Assembly: GCF_001187905.1 (NCBI RefSeq)
Contig: NZ_LGIS01000014.1
Location: forward strand, 124,001-188,000
DNA from: Pantoea sp. RIT-PI-b
Lineage (GTDB): Bacteria; Pseudomonadota; Gammaproteobacteria; Enterobacterales; Enterobacteriaceae
Length of the DNA: 64,000 bases
Direction of reading: 5' to 3'
Both the position numbers and the translations under genes were made by a program. Numbering within the stretch: the stretch's first letter is position 1; each line of letters starts with the position of its first letter. This document shows positions 41,686 through 51,919 of this stretch, one piece after another. Under the pieces are notes generated by a model. It saw only the letters and a program-made list of their open reading frames with translations, was not told the DNA's origin and made no database searches.

Positions 41686-42987
41686 CTACAAAATCAGGCT
41701 ACCAAACAGGAAACCAAACGCCACCGAGAAGGCAATCGCCAACACGCCGGGGATAATAAAGGAGTGGTTAAACACAAACTTACCGATACGGGTTGAGCCG
41801 GTATCATCCATTTCCACCGCAGCCAGCAGCGTTGGATAGGTTGGCAGCACGAACAGCGCGGAAACGGCGGCAAAAGATGCCACCGCCGCCAGCGGCGATA
41901 CACCGAGCAGCAGCGCGGCGGGCATTAGCGCTTTGGTGGTAGCGGCCTGCGAATAGAGCAGCGTGGCGGCGAAGAACAGCACCAGCGCTAGCATCCATGG
42001 ATAACCTTGCAGCATGTCACCGGCCAGGTTTTGAATATCGGCCAGGTGCGCTTTGACGAAGGTATCACCCAGCCAGGCTACGCCCATCACGCAGATACAG
42101 GCGCTCATGCCTGATTTGAAGGTACTGGCGCTGAGAATCTCACCAGTATCAACTTTGCAGGTCAGGCAAATCAGCGTGGCAACGGTTAGCATAAACACCA
42201 CGATGGCTTCGTTGCGCGGCAGCACCGGATTGCTGATGAGGCCCACGCTGTCGCTGATGGCGGTGGCGTAGAGCACCACGGCGGCGATACCGATCAGGAA
42301 CAGCAGCACCGCGCGTTTCGCGCCCGGTTTGATGTCATACACCTGCTCGCCGCGCAATTTCACTTCGCCTTTAGCTAAACGCGCCAGGTAAACCTCATCA
42401 TCCTTTAACTCCTTGCCGAGGAAACTGGTGATGATGGCAGCACAGAAGATCGCCGCCATGGTGGAGGGCAGCGCCACGCCGAGCAGCGCCAGATAACTCA
42501 CCCCGTGCGGCTCGAGAATCGAGGCGAAGAACACCACCGCTGCCGAGAGCGGCGAAGCGGTGATGGCGATCTGCGAGGCGACAACTGCTATCGACAGCGG
42601 GCGCGAAGGGCGCACGCCTTGCTCTTTCGCCACTTCGGCAATCACCGGCAAGGTAGAGAATGCGGTGTGACCGGTACCGGCCAGCAGCGTCATGACGTAA
42701 GTGACCAGCGGTGCGAGGAAGGTGACGTAGCGGGGATGGCGGCGCAGCAGGCGCTCTGCTAATCCCACCAGATAATCAAGACCGCCGGCGATCTGCATCG
42801 CGGCAATCGCGGCAATCACCGCCATGATAATTTCGATCACATCGAAAGGAATGGCACCGGGCTTTAAACCGCAAAACAGCGTCAGCGCCAGCACACCTAA
42901 GCCGCCCGCGAAACCAATGCCGATGCCGCCAAGACGTGCACCGAGCCAGATCGCCAGCAGGACAATAACCAACTCCACTACTACCAT
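41686..42987 (-). CDS. dcuA: Anaerobic C4-dicarboxylate transporter DcuA
   Basis: This 433-residue inner-membrane protein exchanges aspartate, fumarate or succinate across the membrane and supplies fumarate respiration or aspartate catabolism. Its length equals that of E. coli DcuA, and its sequence is close throughout ([54 protein letters not shown]). GGGAG eight bases upstream supports the ATG; a GTG three codons earlier is in frame but overlaps that site. It is downstream of aspA on the same strand, as in E. coli, so aspartase product fumarate and aspartate uptake are linked. Confidence 0.96.
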   Translation of the reverse strand: MVVVELVIVLLAIWLGARLGGIGIGFAGGLGVLALTLFCGLKPGAIPFDVIEIIMAVIAAIAAMQIAGGLDYLVGLAERLLRRHPRYVTFLAPLVTYVMTLLAGTGHTAFSTLPVIAEVAKEQGVRPSRPLSIAVVASQIAITASPLSAAVVFFASILEPHGVSYLALLGVALPSTMAAIFCAAIITSFLGKELKDDEVYLARLAKGEVKLRGEQVYDIKPGAKRAVLLFLIGIAAVVLYATAISDSVGLISNPVLPRNEAIVVFMLTVATLICLTCKVDTGEILSASTFKSGMSACICVMGVAWLGDTFVKAHLADIQNLAGDMLQGYPWMLALVLFFAATLLYSQAATTKALMPAALLLGVSPLAAVASFAAVSALFVLPTYPTLLAAVEMDDTGSTRIGKFVFNHSFIIPGVLAIAFSVAFGFLFGSLIL

Positions 42988-43047
42988 TCGTTCCACTCCC
43001 TGAGCCGTGGAAAAATCCCGACTCTTAAAGTTGTAGCCGCCAAAATG

Positions 43048-43083
43048 AAAAAAGCACGCCGCATTGTATCGGGGCGTGCTTTT
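43048..43083 (-). terminator. Terminator between aspA and dcuA
   Basis: AAAAGCACGCC and GGCGTGCTTTT form an 11-bp stem around a 12-base loop with A/T runs on both sides. It lies in the short gap after aspA, so dcuA expression from the aspA promoter is likely reduced. Confidence 0.85.
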
Positions 43084-43104
43084 GGCAACTTGATCCGGAG
43101 CGGA

Positions 43105-44541
43105 TTACTGTTCGTTTTCGTCGGTATAGCGTTTGGCTTTGTAGGTTGGATGCATCAGGTTTTGGATGGAGAAGATATCGTCCAGCTCGGCTTCCGTCAG
43201 TAAACCGCGCTCCAGCACCACTTCACGCACGCTCTTGCCGGTTTCAGCACAAATCTTACCGACGATATCGCCGTTGTGATGACCAATATACGGGTTGAGG
43301 TAAGTGACGATACCAATCGAGTTAAACACGTAGGCTTCACACACCGCTTTGTTGGCGGTAATGCCGTTGACGCATTTTTCCAGCAGATTAAAGCAGGCGT
43401 TTGTCAGAATGCTGATTGACTCAAACAGCGCCTGGCCAATCACCGGCTCCATCACGTTAAGCTGTAGCTGGCCCGCTTCAGACGCCATGGTGACGGTGAT
43501 GTCGTTGCCGATCACTTTGAAGCACACCTGATTCACCACTTCCGGCACCACCGGGTTCACTTTGGCTGGCATGATAGATGAACCGGCCTGCAGTTCTGGC
43601 AGGTTGATTTCATTCAGGCCAGCGCGTGGACCGGAGGAGAGCAGGCGCAAATCGTTACAGATTTTCGACAGTTTCACCGCCAGACGTTTCAGCGCGGAGT
43701 GCACCATCACGTAGGCACCGCAGTCGGAGGTGGCTTCAATCAGATCTTCTGCTGGCACCACCGGCAGATTACTCACTTCTGCCAGACGCTGTACCGCCAG
43801 CTGTTGATAGCCCTCTGGTGTGTTAAGACGCGTACCGATGGCCGTGGCGCCGAGGTTCACTTCCAGCAGCAGTTCGGCGGTGCGCAGAATACTGCGGGTC
43901 TCTTCATTCAGCAGCACGTTAAACGCGTGGAACTCTTGGCCAAGCGTCATTGGCACCGCATCCTGCAACTGGGTACGGCCCATTTTCAGGATATTTTCGA
44001 ACTCGACGGCTTTGCGCTGGAAGCCTTCGCTGAGCTGGCTGATGCCGTCGAGCAGTTTCAGGATTGAGGCATAAACTGCGATGCGGAAACCGGTTGGATA
44101 AGCATCGTTGGTCGACTGACACTTATTCACGTGATCGTTGGGATTGAGGTACTGGTATTCCCCTTTCTGGTGGCCCATCAGCTCCAGGCCGATGTTCGCC
44201 AGCACTTCATTGGTGTTCATGTTGACCGAGGTGCCCGCGCCGCCCTGATAGACGTCAACCGGGAACTGATCCATGCATTTGCCGTTATTGAGCACCTCAT
44301 CACAGGCCTGAATAATGGTGTTTGCGATGTTGCGGGGAATGGTTTGCAGCTCTTTGTTGGCGAGCGCGGCTGCTTTCTTCACCATCACCATACCGCGGAC
44401 AAACTCAGGTATGTCACTGATTTTGTTATTACTAATATAGAAGTTTTCAATCGCACGCAGAGTATGAACACCGTAATAAGCATCTGCAGGAACTTCGCGC
44501 ATGCCTAAAAGGTCTTCTTCGATACGAATGTTGTTCGCCAT
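43105..44541 (-). CDS. aspA: Aspartate ammonia-lyase (aspartase)
   Basis: This 478-residue enzyme converts L-aspartate to fumarate and ammonia as a cytoplasmic tetramer. The superfamily signature [12 protein letters not shown], containing the catalytic serine loop, is intact, as are the substrate-binding segments [13 protein letters not shown] and [11 protein letters not shown]. Length is identical to E. coli AspA. It is transcribed toward dcuA and divergent from fxsA, the same arrangement as in E. coli. Regulation by oxygen and catabolite repression is expected from E. coli, but I could not identify an exact FNR or CRP site in the upstream region. Identification is certain. Confidence 0.97.
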   Translation of the reverse strand: MANNIRIEEDLLGMREVPADAYYGVHTLRAIENFYISNNKISDIPEFVRGMVMVKKAAALANKELQTIPRNIANTIIQACDEVLNNGKCMDQFPVDVYQGGAGTSVNMNTNEVLANIGLELMGHQKGEYQYLNPNDHVNKCQSTNDAYPTGFRIAVYASILKLLDGISQLSEGFQRKAVEFENILKMGRTQLQDAVPMTLGQEFHAFNVLLNEETRSILRTAELLLEVNLGATAIGTRLNTPEGYQQLAVQRLAEVSNLPVVPAEDLIEATSDCGAYVMVHSALKRLAVKLSKICNDLRLLSSGPRAGLNEINLPELQAGSSIMPAKVNPVVPEVVNQVCFKVIGNDITVTMASEAGQLQLNVMEPVIGQALFESISILTNACFNLLEKCVNGITANKAVCEAYVFNSIGIVTYLNPYIGHHNGDIVGKICAETGKSVREVVLERGLLTEAELDDIFSIQNLMHPTYKAKRYTDENEQ

Positions 44542-44916
44542 GATTACCTTCTTATTATTGCTGCCTTGTTACTACCGGGCGTCCGAAGGGACGGGCGGCA
44601 ATTAACGTGCAGGTGAAGCGATTATATTGTCGTGGAATGTCAGCGCCGACATATTATCCATCTTCACGCTGACGGGCACGATCATATTCTGATGTTACAG
44701 AATTGTTTGTGCACAGATCACTTTACGGGCATTTGCAGGCCCAGCGGTAATAACGATATGTGATGTACTTCGCAATTTTAAGTCAGTGGGAAAAAAATGG
44801 CAGGATCGGTTGAAATTGGCGCCGCAAATGCCCATCTCTATCAATACGGTCATGCAGACCCTCCCTTTCTGCTGTCTGGCAATTTGCGAGGCAGCTCCAA
44901 CTCACAGGAGAATTCG
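44542..44916. other. Divergent control region aspA-fxsA
   Basis: About 375 bp with no gene. An in-frame extension of fxsA crosses part of it but lacks family resemblance. A TGTGCACAGATCACTT stretch near 44709 resembles a CRP site but with one base too few between half-sites. Promoters for both genes must lie here. Confidence 0.5.
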
Positions 44917-45369
44917 GTGCGCTGGTTACCGTTAGTGATTTTTTTTGTATTGGCCTGGATTGAAATCTCAATCTTCATTCAGGTTGCGCATGCGCTGGGC
45001 GTGCTGCTCACCATGCTGCTGGTGATCTTCACCTCATGTATTGGTGTGTCGCTGGTGAAAAATCAGGGCATGAAGAACTTCCGACTGATGCAGGAGAAGC
45101 TGGCGCGCAATGAGAGCCCGGCGGCAGAGATGACCAAGAGCGTTTCGCTGATCATCTCCGGTTTCCTGCTGCTGTTGCCGGGTTTCTTTACCGACTTCCT
45201 CGGCCTGCTGCTGCTATTGCCGCCGGTGCAGAAGCATTTGACGCTAAAGCTGATGCCGCATCTGCGCGTGTGGCGCGGACCGGGCGCGGGCCCCGACGCG
45301 GGCTTCACCATGGACGGTGAGTATGAGCGCAAGGATCAGGACAAGATTGGCCACGATAAAGACCAATAA
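44917..45369 (+). CDS. fxsA: Membrane protein FxsA
   Basis: This 150-residue inner-membrane protein is the FxsA family member whose E. coli version, when overproduced, protects F-plasmid cells from exclusion of phage T7. Its physiological role is unknown. The conserved segments WIEISIFIQVAHALGVLLT and LLLPGFFTDFLGLLLLLPP are present with three to four hydrophobic helices and a charged C-terminal tail ending in a histidine/aspartate-rich part. The start is a GTG, giving VRWLPLV, which aligns with E. coli MRWLP; AGGAG lies six bases upstream. Longer frames starting at 44797 have no support. It precedes groSL, as in E. coli, where yjeH lies between; that gene is missing here. Confidence 0.93.
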   Translation: MRWLPLVIFFVLAWIEISIFIQVAHALGVLLTMLLVIFTSCIGVSLVKNQGMKNFRLMQEKLARNESPAAEMTKSVSLIISGFLLLLPGFFTDFLGLLLLLPPVQKHLTLKLMPHLRVWRGPGAGPDAGFTMDGEYERKDQDKIGHDKDQ

Positions 45370-45376
45370 ACATGAC

Positions 45377-45399
45377 AAGGCGGCGCAAGCCGCCTTTTT
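45377..45399 (+). terminator. Terminator of fxsA
   Basis: AAGGCGGC-GCAA-GCCGCCTT followed by TTT is a strong rho-independent terminator seven bases after the fxsA stop codon. Confidence 0.88.
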
Positions 45400-45451
45400 G
45401 CTGCATTTTTCGCCATCTGTTGCAGAAACGAAAATATTTATATTTTTTACC

Positions 45452-45477
45452 CTTGAAAGCCCACTTATTGCCCCTAT
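45452..45477 (+). promoter_or_regulatory. Sigma-32 heat-shock promoter of groSL
   Basis: CTTGAAA and CCCCTAT, separated by 12 bases, match the sigma-32 consensus (CTTGAAA, CCCCATNT) with spacing at or just below the usual range. It lies about 85 bp upstream of groS. No CIRCE element is present, as expected in an enterobacterium. Confidence 0.85.
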
Positions 45478-45562
45478 CTCTTCCAGCACGAGGCCGGAAG
45501 CCATGCAGTCCGGTTCTAACCCAAAAAATGAATGATTGGACTTCTCAAAGGAGAGCTATCAA

Positions 45563-45856
45563 ATGAAAATTCGTCCATTGCACGATCGCGTCATCGTCAA
45601 GCGTAAAGAAGTTGAAGCTAAATCAGCGGGCGGCATCGTGCTGACCGGTTCAGCTGCCGGTAAATCTACCCGCGGTGAAGTCCTGGCTGTTGGCAAAGGC
45701 CGCATCCTGGAAAGCGGTGAAGTTAAGCCACTGGACGTAAAAGTGGGTGATCTGGTGATTTTCAGCGAAGGCTACGGTGCTAAGACCGAGAAAATCGACA
45801 ACGAAGAAGTTCTGATCATCTCCGAAAGCGACATCCTTGCAGTTGTTGAAGCGTAA
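45563..45856 (+). CDS. groS: Co-chaperonin GroES
   Basis: This 97-residue protein forms the heptameric lid of the GroEL folding chamber in the cytoplasm. The start [14 protein letters not shown], the mobile-loop region [14 protein letters not shown] and the C-terminal [13 protein letters not shown] end are conserved, and length equals E. coli GroES. AAGGAGA provides a strong ribosome-binding site before the ATG; an upstream in-frame codon at 45536 would extend over this site and is not used. It lies downstream of a sigma-32 promoter and 46 bp before groL, forming the standard groSL heat-shock operon. Confidence 0.98.
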   Translation: MKIRPLHDRVIVKRKEVEAKSAGGIVLTGSAAGKSTRGEVLAVGKGRILESGEVKPLDVKVGDLVIFSEGYGAKTEKIDNEEVLIISESDILAVVEA

Positions 45857-45890
45857 TTTACGCGCAATTCACTGAACGAAACGAATTTAA

Positions 45891-47555
<1,665 letters not shown>

Positions 47556-47583
47556 TTGCCCCTGACTGCTTAAGTCATCTGGA

Positions 47584-47618
47584 AAACCCTCGATCGGAAA
47601 CGGTCGGGGGTTTTTCTT
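47584..47618 (+). terminator. Terminator of groSL
   Basis: AAAACCCTCGATC and GGTCGGGGGTTTTT form an imperfect stem ending in a T-run, 30 bases after the groL stop. Confidence 0.85.
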
Positions 47619-47752
47619 TTGCGGGGGAACAAGGTATAAGTAAGGGCGCAATACTTCGGCTTTACGGGTTTAGGGCAATGAATGTTCAGAAAAAAAGTGC
47701 GCTTTTCTGCTACGCTGCCGCCCGACACTGATGATAATAAATGGGGATTACA

Positions 47753-48100
47753 ATGCGGATTAACCTCTTGCTCGGACTGGCAGTGGGAACTTTACTGCTG
47801 GCGGGCTGTAGCAGCTCCAATCAACTGAGTGCTGGCGGCGAACGTGTGACCTTCGTCGACCAACAACCAGCCAGTCAATGTCAGCTGCTGGGAACGCTTA
47901 CCGGCTCACAGAGCAACTGGCTAACCGGTTCAGGCGGTGAAGGCAGTTCACTGCGTGGCGCGGCTAACGACCTGCGCAACCGCGCGGCAGAGATGGGCGG
48001 CAACGTGATTTATGGCGCCACCAGCCCGACGCAGAATCTGCTGTCTGCTTTTGCCCCGCTGGACAGCAAAATGTCTGGCCAGGTGTATAAGTGCCCGTAA
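47753..48100 (+). CDS. yjeI: Lipoprotein of DUF4156 family (YjeI)
   Basis: This 115-residue protein is a predicted lipoprotein: MRINLLLGLAVGTLLLAGCS gives a signal sequence with a clear LAGC lipobox, so the cysteine at position 19 would be lipidated. The rest contains the DUF4156 features (a CQLLGTLTG cysteine and the ANDLRNRAAEMGGNVI segment). The function is unknown. Its position after groL matches yjeI in E. coli. The ATG twelve bases into the longer frame is chosen, with GGGGAT as the ribosome-binding site. A strong terminator shared with the convergent epmB gene follows. Confidence 0.9.
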   Translation: MRINLLLGLAVGTLLLAGCSSSNQLSAGGERVTFVDQQPASQCQLLGTLTGSQSNWLTGSGGEGSSLRGAANDLRNRAAEMGGNVIYGATSPTQNLLSAFAPLDSKMSGQVYKCP

Positions 48101-48111
48101 GCTGTCGTCGT

Positions 48112-48140
48112 AAAAAAAAGCCGCTGATGCGGCTTTTTTT
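48112..48140. terminator. Bidirectional terminator between yjeI and epmB
   Basis: AAAAAAAGCCGC-TGAT-GCGGCTTTTTTT is a near-perfect hairpin with A- and T-runs on opposite sides, so it can stop transcription from both convergent genes. It reaches into the epmB stop codon. Confidence 0.92.
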
Positions 48141-49167
48141 ATTCCTGGCGCAACTGTAAATCCAGCGGCGTCTTGCTTGGCTCTCCACCAATCTCACGTG
48201 CCAGTTTAGGCACCATGTAGCCTGAAACCATTGCCAGCAGCTGACGCATCAGTCCGCGCGCTTCTTCATCCGCAACATAGAAGTGCGCCGCGCCTTGCAC
48301 CTTATCCAGCACGTGCAGGTAATAGGGCAGAATGCCGGCATCAAACAGCGCATTGCTCAGGTTGGCCAGCGCCTGCGCATCGTCATTCACACCACGCAGC
48401 AGCACGCTCTGGTTGAGTAATGTTACGCCCGCACGCTTTAGCATCTGCATGCCGTAACGCAGTTCATCATCAATCTCTTGCGCATGATTAATGTGGCTCA
48501 CCATCAACACCTGCAGACGTGTGTCTGCCAGAATCTGACACAAACCTTCGGTGATACGCGCCGGAATCACCACCGGTAAGCGGCTGTGAATGCGCAGGCG
48601 TTTGAGGTGGGGGATTTTTTCCAGCGCGGCAACCAGCCAGGCCAGCTCATGATCTTTTGCCATCAGCGGGTCGCCGCCGGAGAAAATTATCTCATCCAGT
48701 TCAGGATGGGTGGCGATGTAATCAATCGCGGCTTGCCAGTTACGCTTGTTGCCCTGGTTATCCTGGTAGGGGAAATGCCGGCGGAAACAGTAGCGGCAAT
48801 TGACGGCGCAACCGCCTTTTACCAGCAGCAGCGCACGATTTCTATACTTATGCAGTAAACCAGGTACCACGCTGCTTTGTTCATCGAGCGGATCGGTGCT
48901 ATAACCTGGCGCATCAATAAATTCCTGACGGCTGGTGATGACTTGCAGCAGCAGCGGGTCCATCGCATCGCCTTTTTTCATGCGTGCGATGAAGGCGCGC
49001 GGTACGCGCAGGGCGAAAAGCTTGCGTGCATCAGCGCCTGCAGCCAGATCTGTATGTTGATCCAGAGCTAAAAGTTGCAGTAATTCAGCAGGTTCGGTCA
49101 CAACATCAGCGAGTTGCTGCAACCAATCTTCTCTGACGGGGGGATTTAGGGTTACAATGTGTGCCAT
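48139..49167 (-). CDS. epmB: EF-P (R)-beta-lysine precursor enzyme: lysine 2,3-aminomutase EpmB
   Basis: This 342-residue radical SAM enzyme converts L-alpha-lysine to (R)-beta-lysine, which EpmA then attaches to EF-P. The iron-sulfur motif CAVNCRYC (C-x3-C-x2-C) is in the middle of the N-terminal half, and the [10 protein letters not shown] segment contacts S-adenosylmethionine. Pyridoxal-phosphate lysine is expected near the C terminus. It is divergent from efp, 42 bp away, and epmA lies 1.7 kb further, so the pathway genes are clustered as in E. coli. Assignment is secure. Confidence 0.96.
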   Translation of the reverse strand: MAHIVTLNPPVREDWLQQLADVVTEPAELLQLLALDQHTDLAAGADARKLFALRVPRAFIARMKKGDAMDPLLLQVITSRQEFIDAPGYSTDPLDEQSSVVPGLLHKYRNRALLLVKGGCAVNCRYCFRRHFPYQDNQGNKRNWQAAIDYIATHPELDEIIFSGGDPLMAKDHELAWLVAALEKIPHLKRLRIHSRLPVVIPARITEGLCQILADTRLQVLMVSHINHAQEIDDELRYGMQMLKRAGVTLLNQSVLLRGVNDDAQALANLSNALFDAGILPYYLHVLDKVQGAAHFYVADEEARGLMRQLLAMVSGYMVPKLAREIGGEPSKTPLDLQLRQE

Positions 49168-49209
49168 TTTTTTGGCTATTTACCAGTTCAATATTTACAG
49201 AGGGCCTTT

Positions 49210-49776
49210 ATGGCGACTTATCTTAGCAACGATTTCCGTCCCGGTCTTAAAATCATGTTCGAAGGCGAACCTTATGCCATCGAAGCCAGTGAGTTTGTTA
49301 AGCCGGGTAAAGGCCAGGCATTTGCACGCGTAAAAATGCGTCGTCTGCTGACCGGTTCTCGCGTTGAGAAAACCTTCAAATCTACTGACTCTGCCGAAGG
49401 CGCAGACGTTCGTGATATGACGCTGCAATACTCTTACAACGACGGCGACTTCTACTACTTCATGCACCCGGAATCTTTCGAGCAGTATCAGATCGAATCT
49501 AAAGTGCTGGATGATGTGACCAAGTGGCTGCAGGACAACGCTGATTGTATCGTTACCCTGTGGAACGATAAAGCGATCGCCGTTCAGCCGCCGAACTTCA
49601 TTGAAGCTGAAGTGGTCGAAACCGATCCAGGCCTGAAAGGTGACACCGCGGGTACTGGCGGTAAGCCAGCAACGCTGTCTACTGGCGCTGTCATCAAAGT
49701 GCCACTGTTTGTGCAGATTGGCGAAGTAGTAAAAGTAGATACCCGTTCTGGCGAATACGTTTCACGCGTAAAATAA
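49210..49776 (+). CDS. efp: Translation elongation factor P
   Basis: This 188-residue protein relieves ribosome stalling at polyproline stretches. Three beta-barrel domains span the chain, as in E. coli EF-P of identical length. Lysine 34, in [10 protein letters not shown], is the residue that receives beta-lysine from EpmB and EpmA, and it is conserved. The ATG giving [12 protein letters not shown] is the family start; earlier in-frame codons overlap the control region with epmB. A strong terminator follows the gene. Both modification genes lie within 2 kb. Confidence 0.98.
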   Translation: MATYLSNDFRPGLKIMFEGEPYAIEASEFVKPGKGQAFARVKMRRLLTGSRVEKTFKSTDSAEGADVRDMTLQYSYNDGDFYYFMHPESFEQYQIESKVLDDVTKWLQDNADCIVTLWNDKAIAVQPPNFIEAEVVETDPGLKGDTAGTGGKPATLSTGAVIKVPLFVQIGEVVKVDTRSGEYVSRVK

Positions 49777-49787
49777 TCGTCAAATCA

Positions 49788-49812
49788 GGCGCATCGGTGA
49801 TGCGCCTTTTTT
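49788..49812 (+). terminator. Terminator of efp
   Basis: GGCGCATC-GGT-GATGCGCC followed by six Ts is a perfect rho-independent terminator 12 bases after the efp stop codon. Confidence 0.93.
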
Positions 49813-49832
49813 CTCTCTCAGAGTTCAGAAAA

Positions 49833-49967
49833 ATGAAAAAGATGGCAAAGTTTGCTGTTTTTGCGTTGCTGGTCTCCTCCGCTTTGAGCGCCTGCAACAC
49901 TTTTCATGGCTTTGGTGAAGATGTCTCGCATTTAGGCGGCGCCATCTCACACGCAGCTGAGAAATAA
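49833..49967 (+). CDS. ecnA: Entericidin A (antidote lipoprotein)
   Basis: This 44-residue lipoprotein is entericidin A, the proposed antidote of the entericidin pair. MKKMAKFAVFALLVSSALSA leads to a lipobox LSAC, with the lipidated cysteine at position 21 and a short mature part CNTFHGFGEDVSHLGGAIS. Length is close to E. coli EcnA. The gene begins only 20 bases after the efp terminator, with an indifferent ribosome-binding site, so expression may depend on read-through or an overlapping promoter. It lies just upstream of ecnB, as in E. coli. Confidence 0.9.
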   Translation: MKKMAKFAVFALLVSSALSACNTFHGFGEDVSHLGGAISHAAEK

Positions 49968-50021
49968 TTCGCTGCCACTTCTCTTTTTTACTCCGCCCAT
50001 CCGCAGTTTTACAGATCGAGA

Positions 50022-50028
50022 CTATGCT
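50022..50028 (+). promoter_or_regulatory. Sigma-S type -10 element of ecnB
   Basis: CTATGCT followed by TTAA matches the extended -10 element preferred by RpoS (CTAYRCTTAA) and lies about 40 bp before ecnB. E. coli ecnB is RpoS-dependent, which supports the reading. Confidence 0.7.
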
Positions 50029-50069
50029 TTAAGAGCTGTACTTTTACTGCAACCAAAAAGGATATGGCT

Positions 50070-50204
50070 ATGTTAAAGAAAAGTATTGTTGCGATTTTTT
50101 CCGTGCTGGTGCTCTCTTCCGTTCTGACCGCTTGCAACACCACGCGTGGTGTTGGCGAAGATGTTTCGGCGGGCGGCAAGGCAATTCAGCGCAGCGCACA
50201 GTAA
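50070..50204 (+). CDS. ecnB: Entericidin B (bacteriolytic lipoprotein)
   Basis: This 44-residue lipoprotein is entericidin B, which in E. coli promotes lysis in stationary phase and is balanced by Ecn[21 protein letters not shown] leads to the lipobox LTAC and the mature part [19 protein letters not shown], which shares GEDVS with EcnA. An ATG two codons earlier would sit too close to the AAGG site, so the second one was chosen. A sigma-S type promoter precedes it and a perfect hairpin shared with the convergent blc gene follows. Confidence 0.92.
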   Translation: MLKKSIVAIFSVLVLSSVLTACNTTRGVGEDVSAGGKAIQRSAQ

Positions 50205-50210
50205 GATATT

Positions 50211-50237
50211 CCGGTGCGAAAGCTGCTTTCGCACCGG
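50211..50237. terminator. Bidirectional terminator between ecnB and blc
   Basis: CCGGTGCGAAAGC and its exact complement GCTTTCGCACCGG face each other around a single base, giving a long stem between the convergent genes. The loop must open a few pairs to form. Confidence 0.85.
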
Positions 50238-50246
50238 TTCTCATCT

Positions 50247-50771
50247 CTATTTCTGCTCAACCCAAATCAGCTCATCAACCGGGAATCCGGCACTTCTGGC
50301 CTGTTCAACCAAACGCTGTTTAATGCTTTCGTCCAATTGAGGCGTGCGCGACAGAATCCATAGGTAACTGCGATTGGGTCCACAGACCAGCGCATAGCGA
50401 TAGTCTGGATCTAGCGCAATCACGTTGTAACCGCCGTAGAACGGACCAAAGAATGACACTTTAAGCGAGGCGCGCTGTTTATCGCCGGTGAAATAGGCTT
50501 TACCGACGCTCTCCTGCCAGCGTTGCTTAGGTTGATTGAAGCCGCGGTTTACCACTTTTAAGCCGCCATCTTCGCGCGGGCTATAATTGGCCGTGACCTG
50601 CTGTAAACCGCGTTCAAAGCGGTGATCAAGGCGGGCGATTTCATACCATTGACCGAGATAACGTTGGCTATCAAAGCCCTCTACCACCGTGACGCCCTTG
50701 GGCGGTGTGGTCGAGCAGGCCACAGAGAGAAAAGCGCTGAGGCTGGCGAGCAGGGTTTTCCATGGGGACAT
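50247..50771 (-). CDS. blc: Outer-membrane lipocalin Blc
   Basis: This 174-residue protein is the bacterial lipocalin, anchored to the outer membrane and thought to carry lysophospholipids or fatty acids under membrane stress. The lipocalin signature LGQWYEIARLDHRFERGL and the late CGPNRSYLWILSRTP are conserved with E. coli. The N-terminal signal ends at SVAC; the lipobox is weak at its first position but the cysteine is in place. It is convergent with ecnB. In E. coli sugE, ampC and the frd operon lie around blc; they are absent here. Confidence 0.94.
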   Translation of the reverse strand: MSPWKTLLASLSAFLSVACSTTPPKGVTVVEGFDSQRYLGQWYEIARLDHRFERGLQQVTANYSPREDGGLKVVNRGFNQPKQRWQESVGKAYFTGDKQRASLKVSFFGPFYGGYNVIALDPDYRYALVCGPNRSYLWILSRTPQLDESIKQRLVEQARSAGFPVDELIWVEQK

Positions 50772-50918
50772 TGTGGGATTCCTTTACGATTTTAATGAGT
50801 TAAGTATAGCCGCCCGTGACCAAAATGTTGGCTGTGCCAGCCGCCTTTGCTGCGTCGTTGTTTGCCATCGTCAATGCGGGTAGACTTCCACCCCTTATCT
50901 GTATGAGGAGTCATCAAC

Positions 50919-51896
50919 ATGAGCGAAACGGCAAGCTGGCAGCCGAGCGCATCTATTGCCAATTTGTTGAAACGCGCCGCTATTATGGCGGAAATACGGC
51001 GTTTCTTTGCCGATCGCGGCGTGCTGGAGGTCGATACCCCGGCGATGAGTCAGGCGACCATTACGGACATTCATCTGGTACCCTTCCAGACGCGTTTCGT
51101 TGGGCCGGGCGCTGCTGAAGGGCGCGATCTCTGGCTGATGACCAGTCCGGAATACCACATGAAGCGCCTACTGGCAGCAGGTAGCGGACCGATTTATCAA
51201 ATGGGCCGTAGCTTCCGTAATGAAGAAGCGGGGCGTCACCATAACCCAGAGTTCACTATGCTGGAGTGGTATCGTCCGCATTACGATATGTACCGCCTGA
51301 TGAACGAGGTGGACGATCTCATGCAGCAGGTGCTGGAGTGTGACAGCGCCGAATCCCTGTCGTATCAACAGGCGTTTATTCGTCATCTGGAGATCGATCC
51401 GCTGTCTGCTGATAAAGCGCAGCTGCGCGAAGTGGCGGAGAAGCTGGGCGAGGGCGAGTTAGCGAACCGTGAAGAAGACCGCGATACGCTGCTGCAGCTA
51501 CTGTTTATGCTGGGCGTTGAGCCAAAAATCGGGATTGATAAGCCGTGCTTCGTCTATCACTTCCCGGCCACGCAGGCGGCGCTGGCTGAGATCAGTACTG
51601 AAGATCACCGCGTCGCTGAGCGCTTTGAGGTTTACTACAAAGGTATTGAGCTGGCGAACGGTTTCCGTGAGTTAACTGATAGCCGTGAACAGCGTCAGCG
51701 CTTTGAGCAGGACAATCGTCGTCGTGCCGCGCGGGGCCTGCCGCAACATCCTATCGATACCAACTTGCTGGATGCACTGGCGCACGGTATGCCGGCTTGT
51801 TCCGGCGTGGCGTTGGGGGTCGATCGTTTGATTATGCTGGCGCTGAAAGCCAGTTCATTAAGCGAAGTGATCGCCTTCCCGGTCGATCGCAGTTAA
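50919..51896 (+). CDS. epmA: EF-P--(R)-beta-lysine ligase EpmA
   Basis: This 325-residue class II lysyl-tRNA-synthetase paralogue attaches (R)-beta-lysine to Lys34 of EF-P. It has the catalytic core only: motif 2 ([20 protein letters not shown]) and motif 3 ([12 protein letters not shown]) are present, and the tRNA anticodon-binding domain is missing, as expected. GAGGAG precedes the ATG. It follows blc divergently and ends 24 bases from the convergent degS. In E. coli the neighbour on that side is not degS, so the junction marks a rearrangement. Identification is certain. Confidence 0.97.
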   Translation: MSETASWQPSASIANLLKRAAIMAEIRRFFADRGVLEVDTPAMSQATITDIHLVPFQTRFVGPGAAEGRDLWLMTSPEYHMKRLLAAGSGPIYQMGRSFRNEEAGRHHNPEFTMLEWYRPHYDMYRLMNEVDDLMQQVLECDSAESLSYQQAFIRHLEIDPLSADKAQLREVAEKLGEGELANREEDRDTLLQLLFMLGVEPKIGIDKPCFVYHFPATQAALAEISTEDHRVAERFEVYYKGIELANGFRELTDSREQRQRFEQDNRRRAARGLPQHPIDTNLLDALAHGMPACSGVALGVDRLIMLALKASSLSEVIAFPVDRS

Positions 51897-51903
51897 ACCC
51901 TAT

Positions 51904-51919
51904 GGGCGCGTAAGCGCCC
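51904..51919. terminator. Short hairpin between convergent epmA and degS
   Basis: GGGCGC-GTAA-GCGCCC, followed by TTAT, occupies most of the 23-bp gap between the two stop codons. It is weak as a terminator but well placed. Confidence 0.65.

Noticed and set aside
44700..44730. CRP-like site upstream of aspA
   Set aside because: TGTG and CAC half-sites are present but the spacing is one base short of the 16-bp CRP core, so I did not list it as a site.
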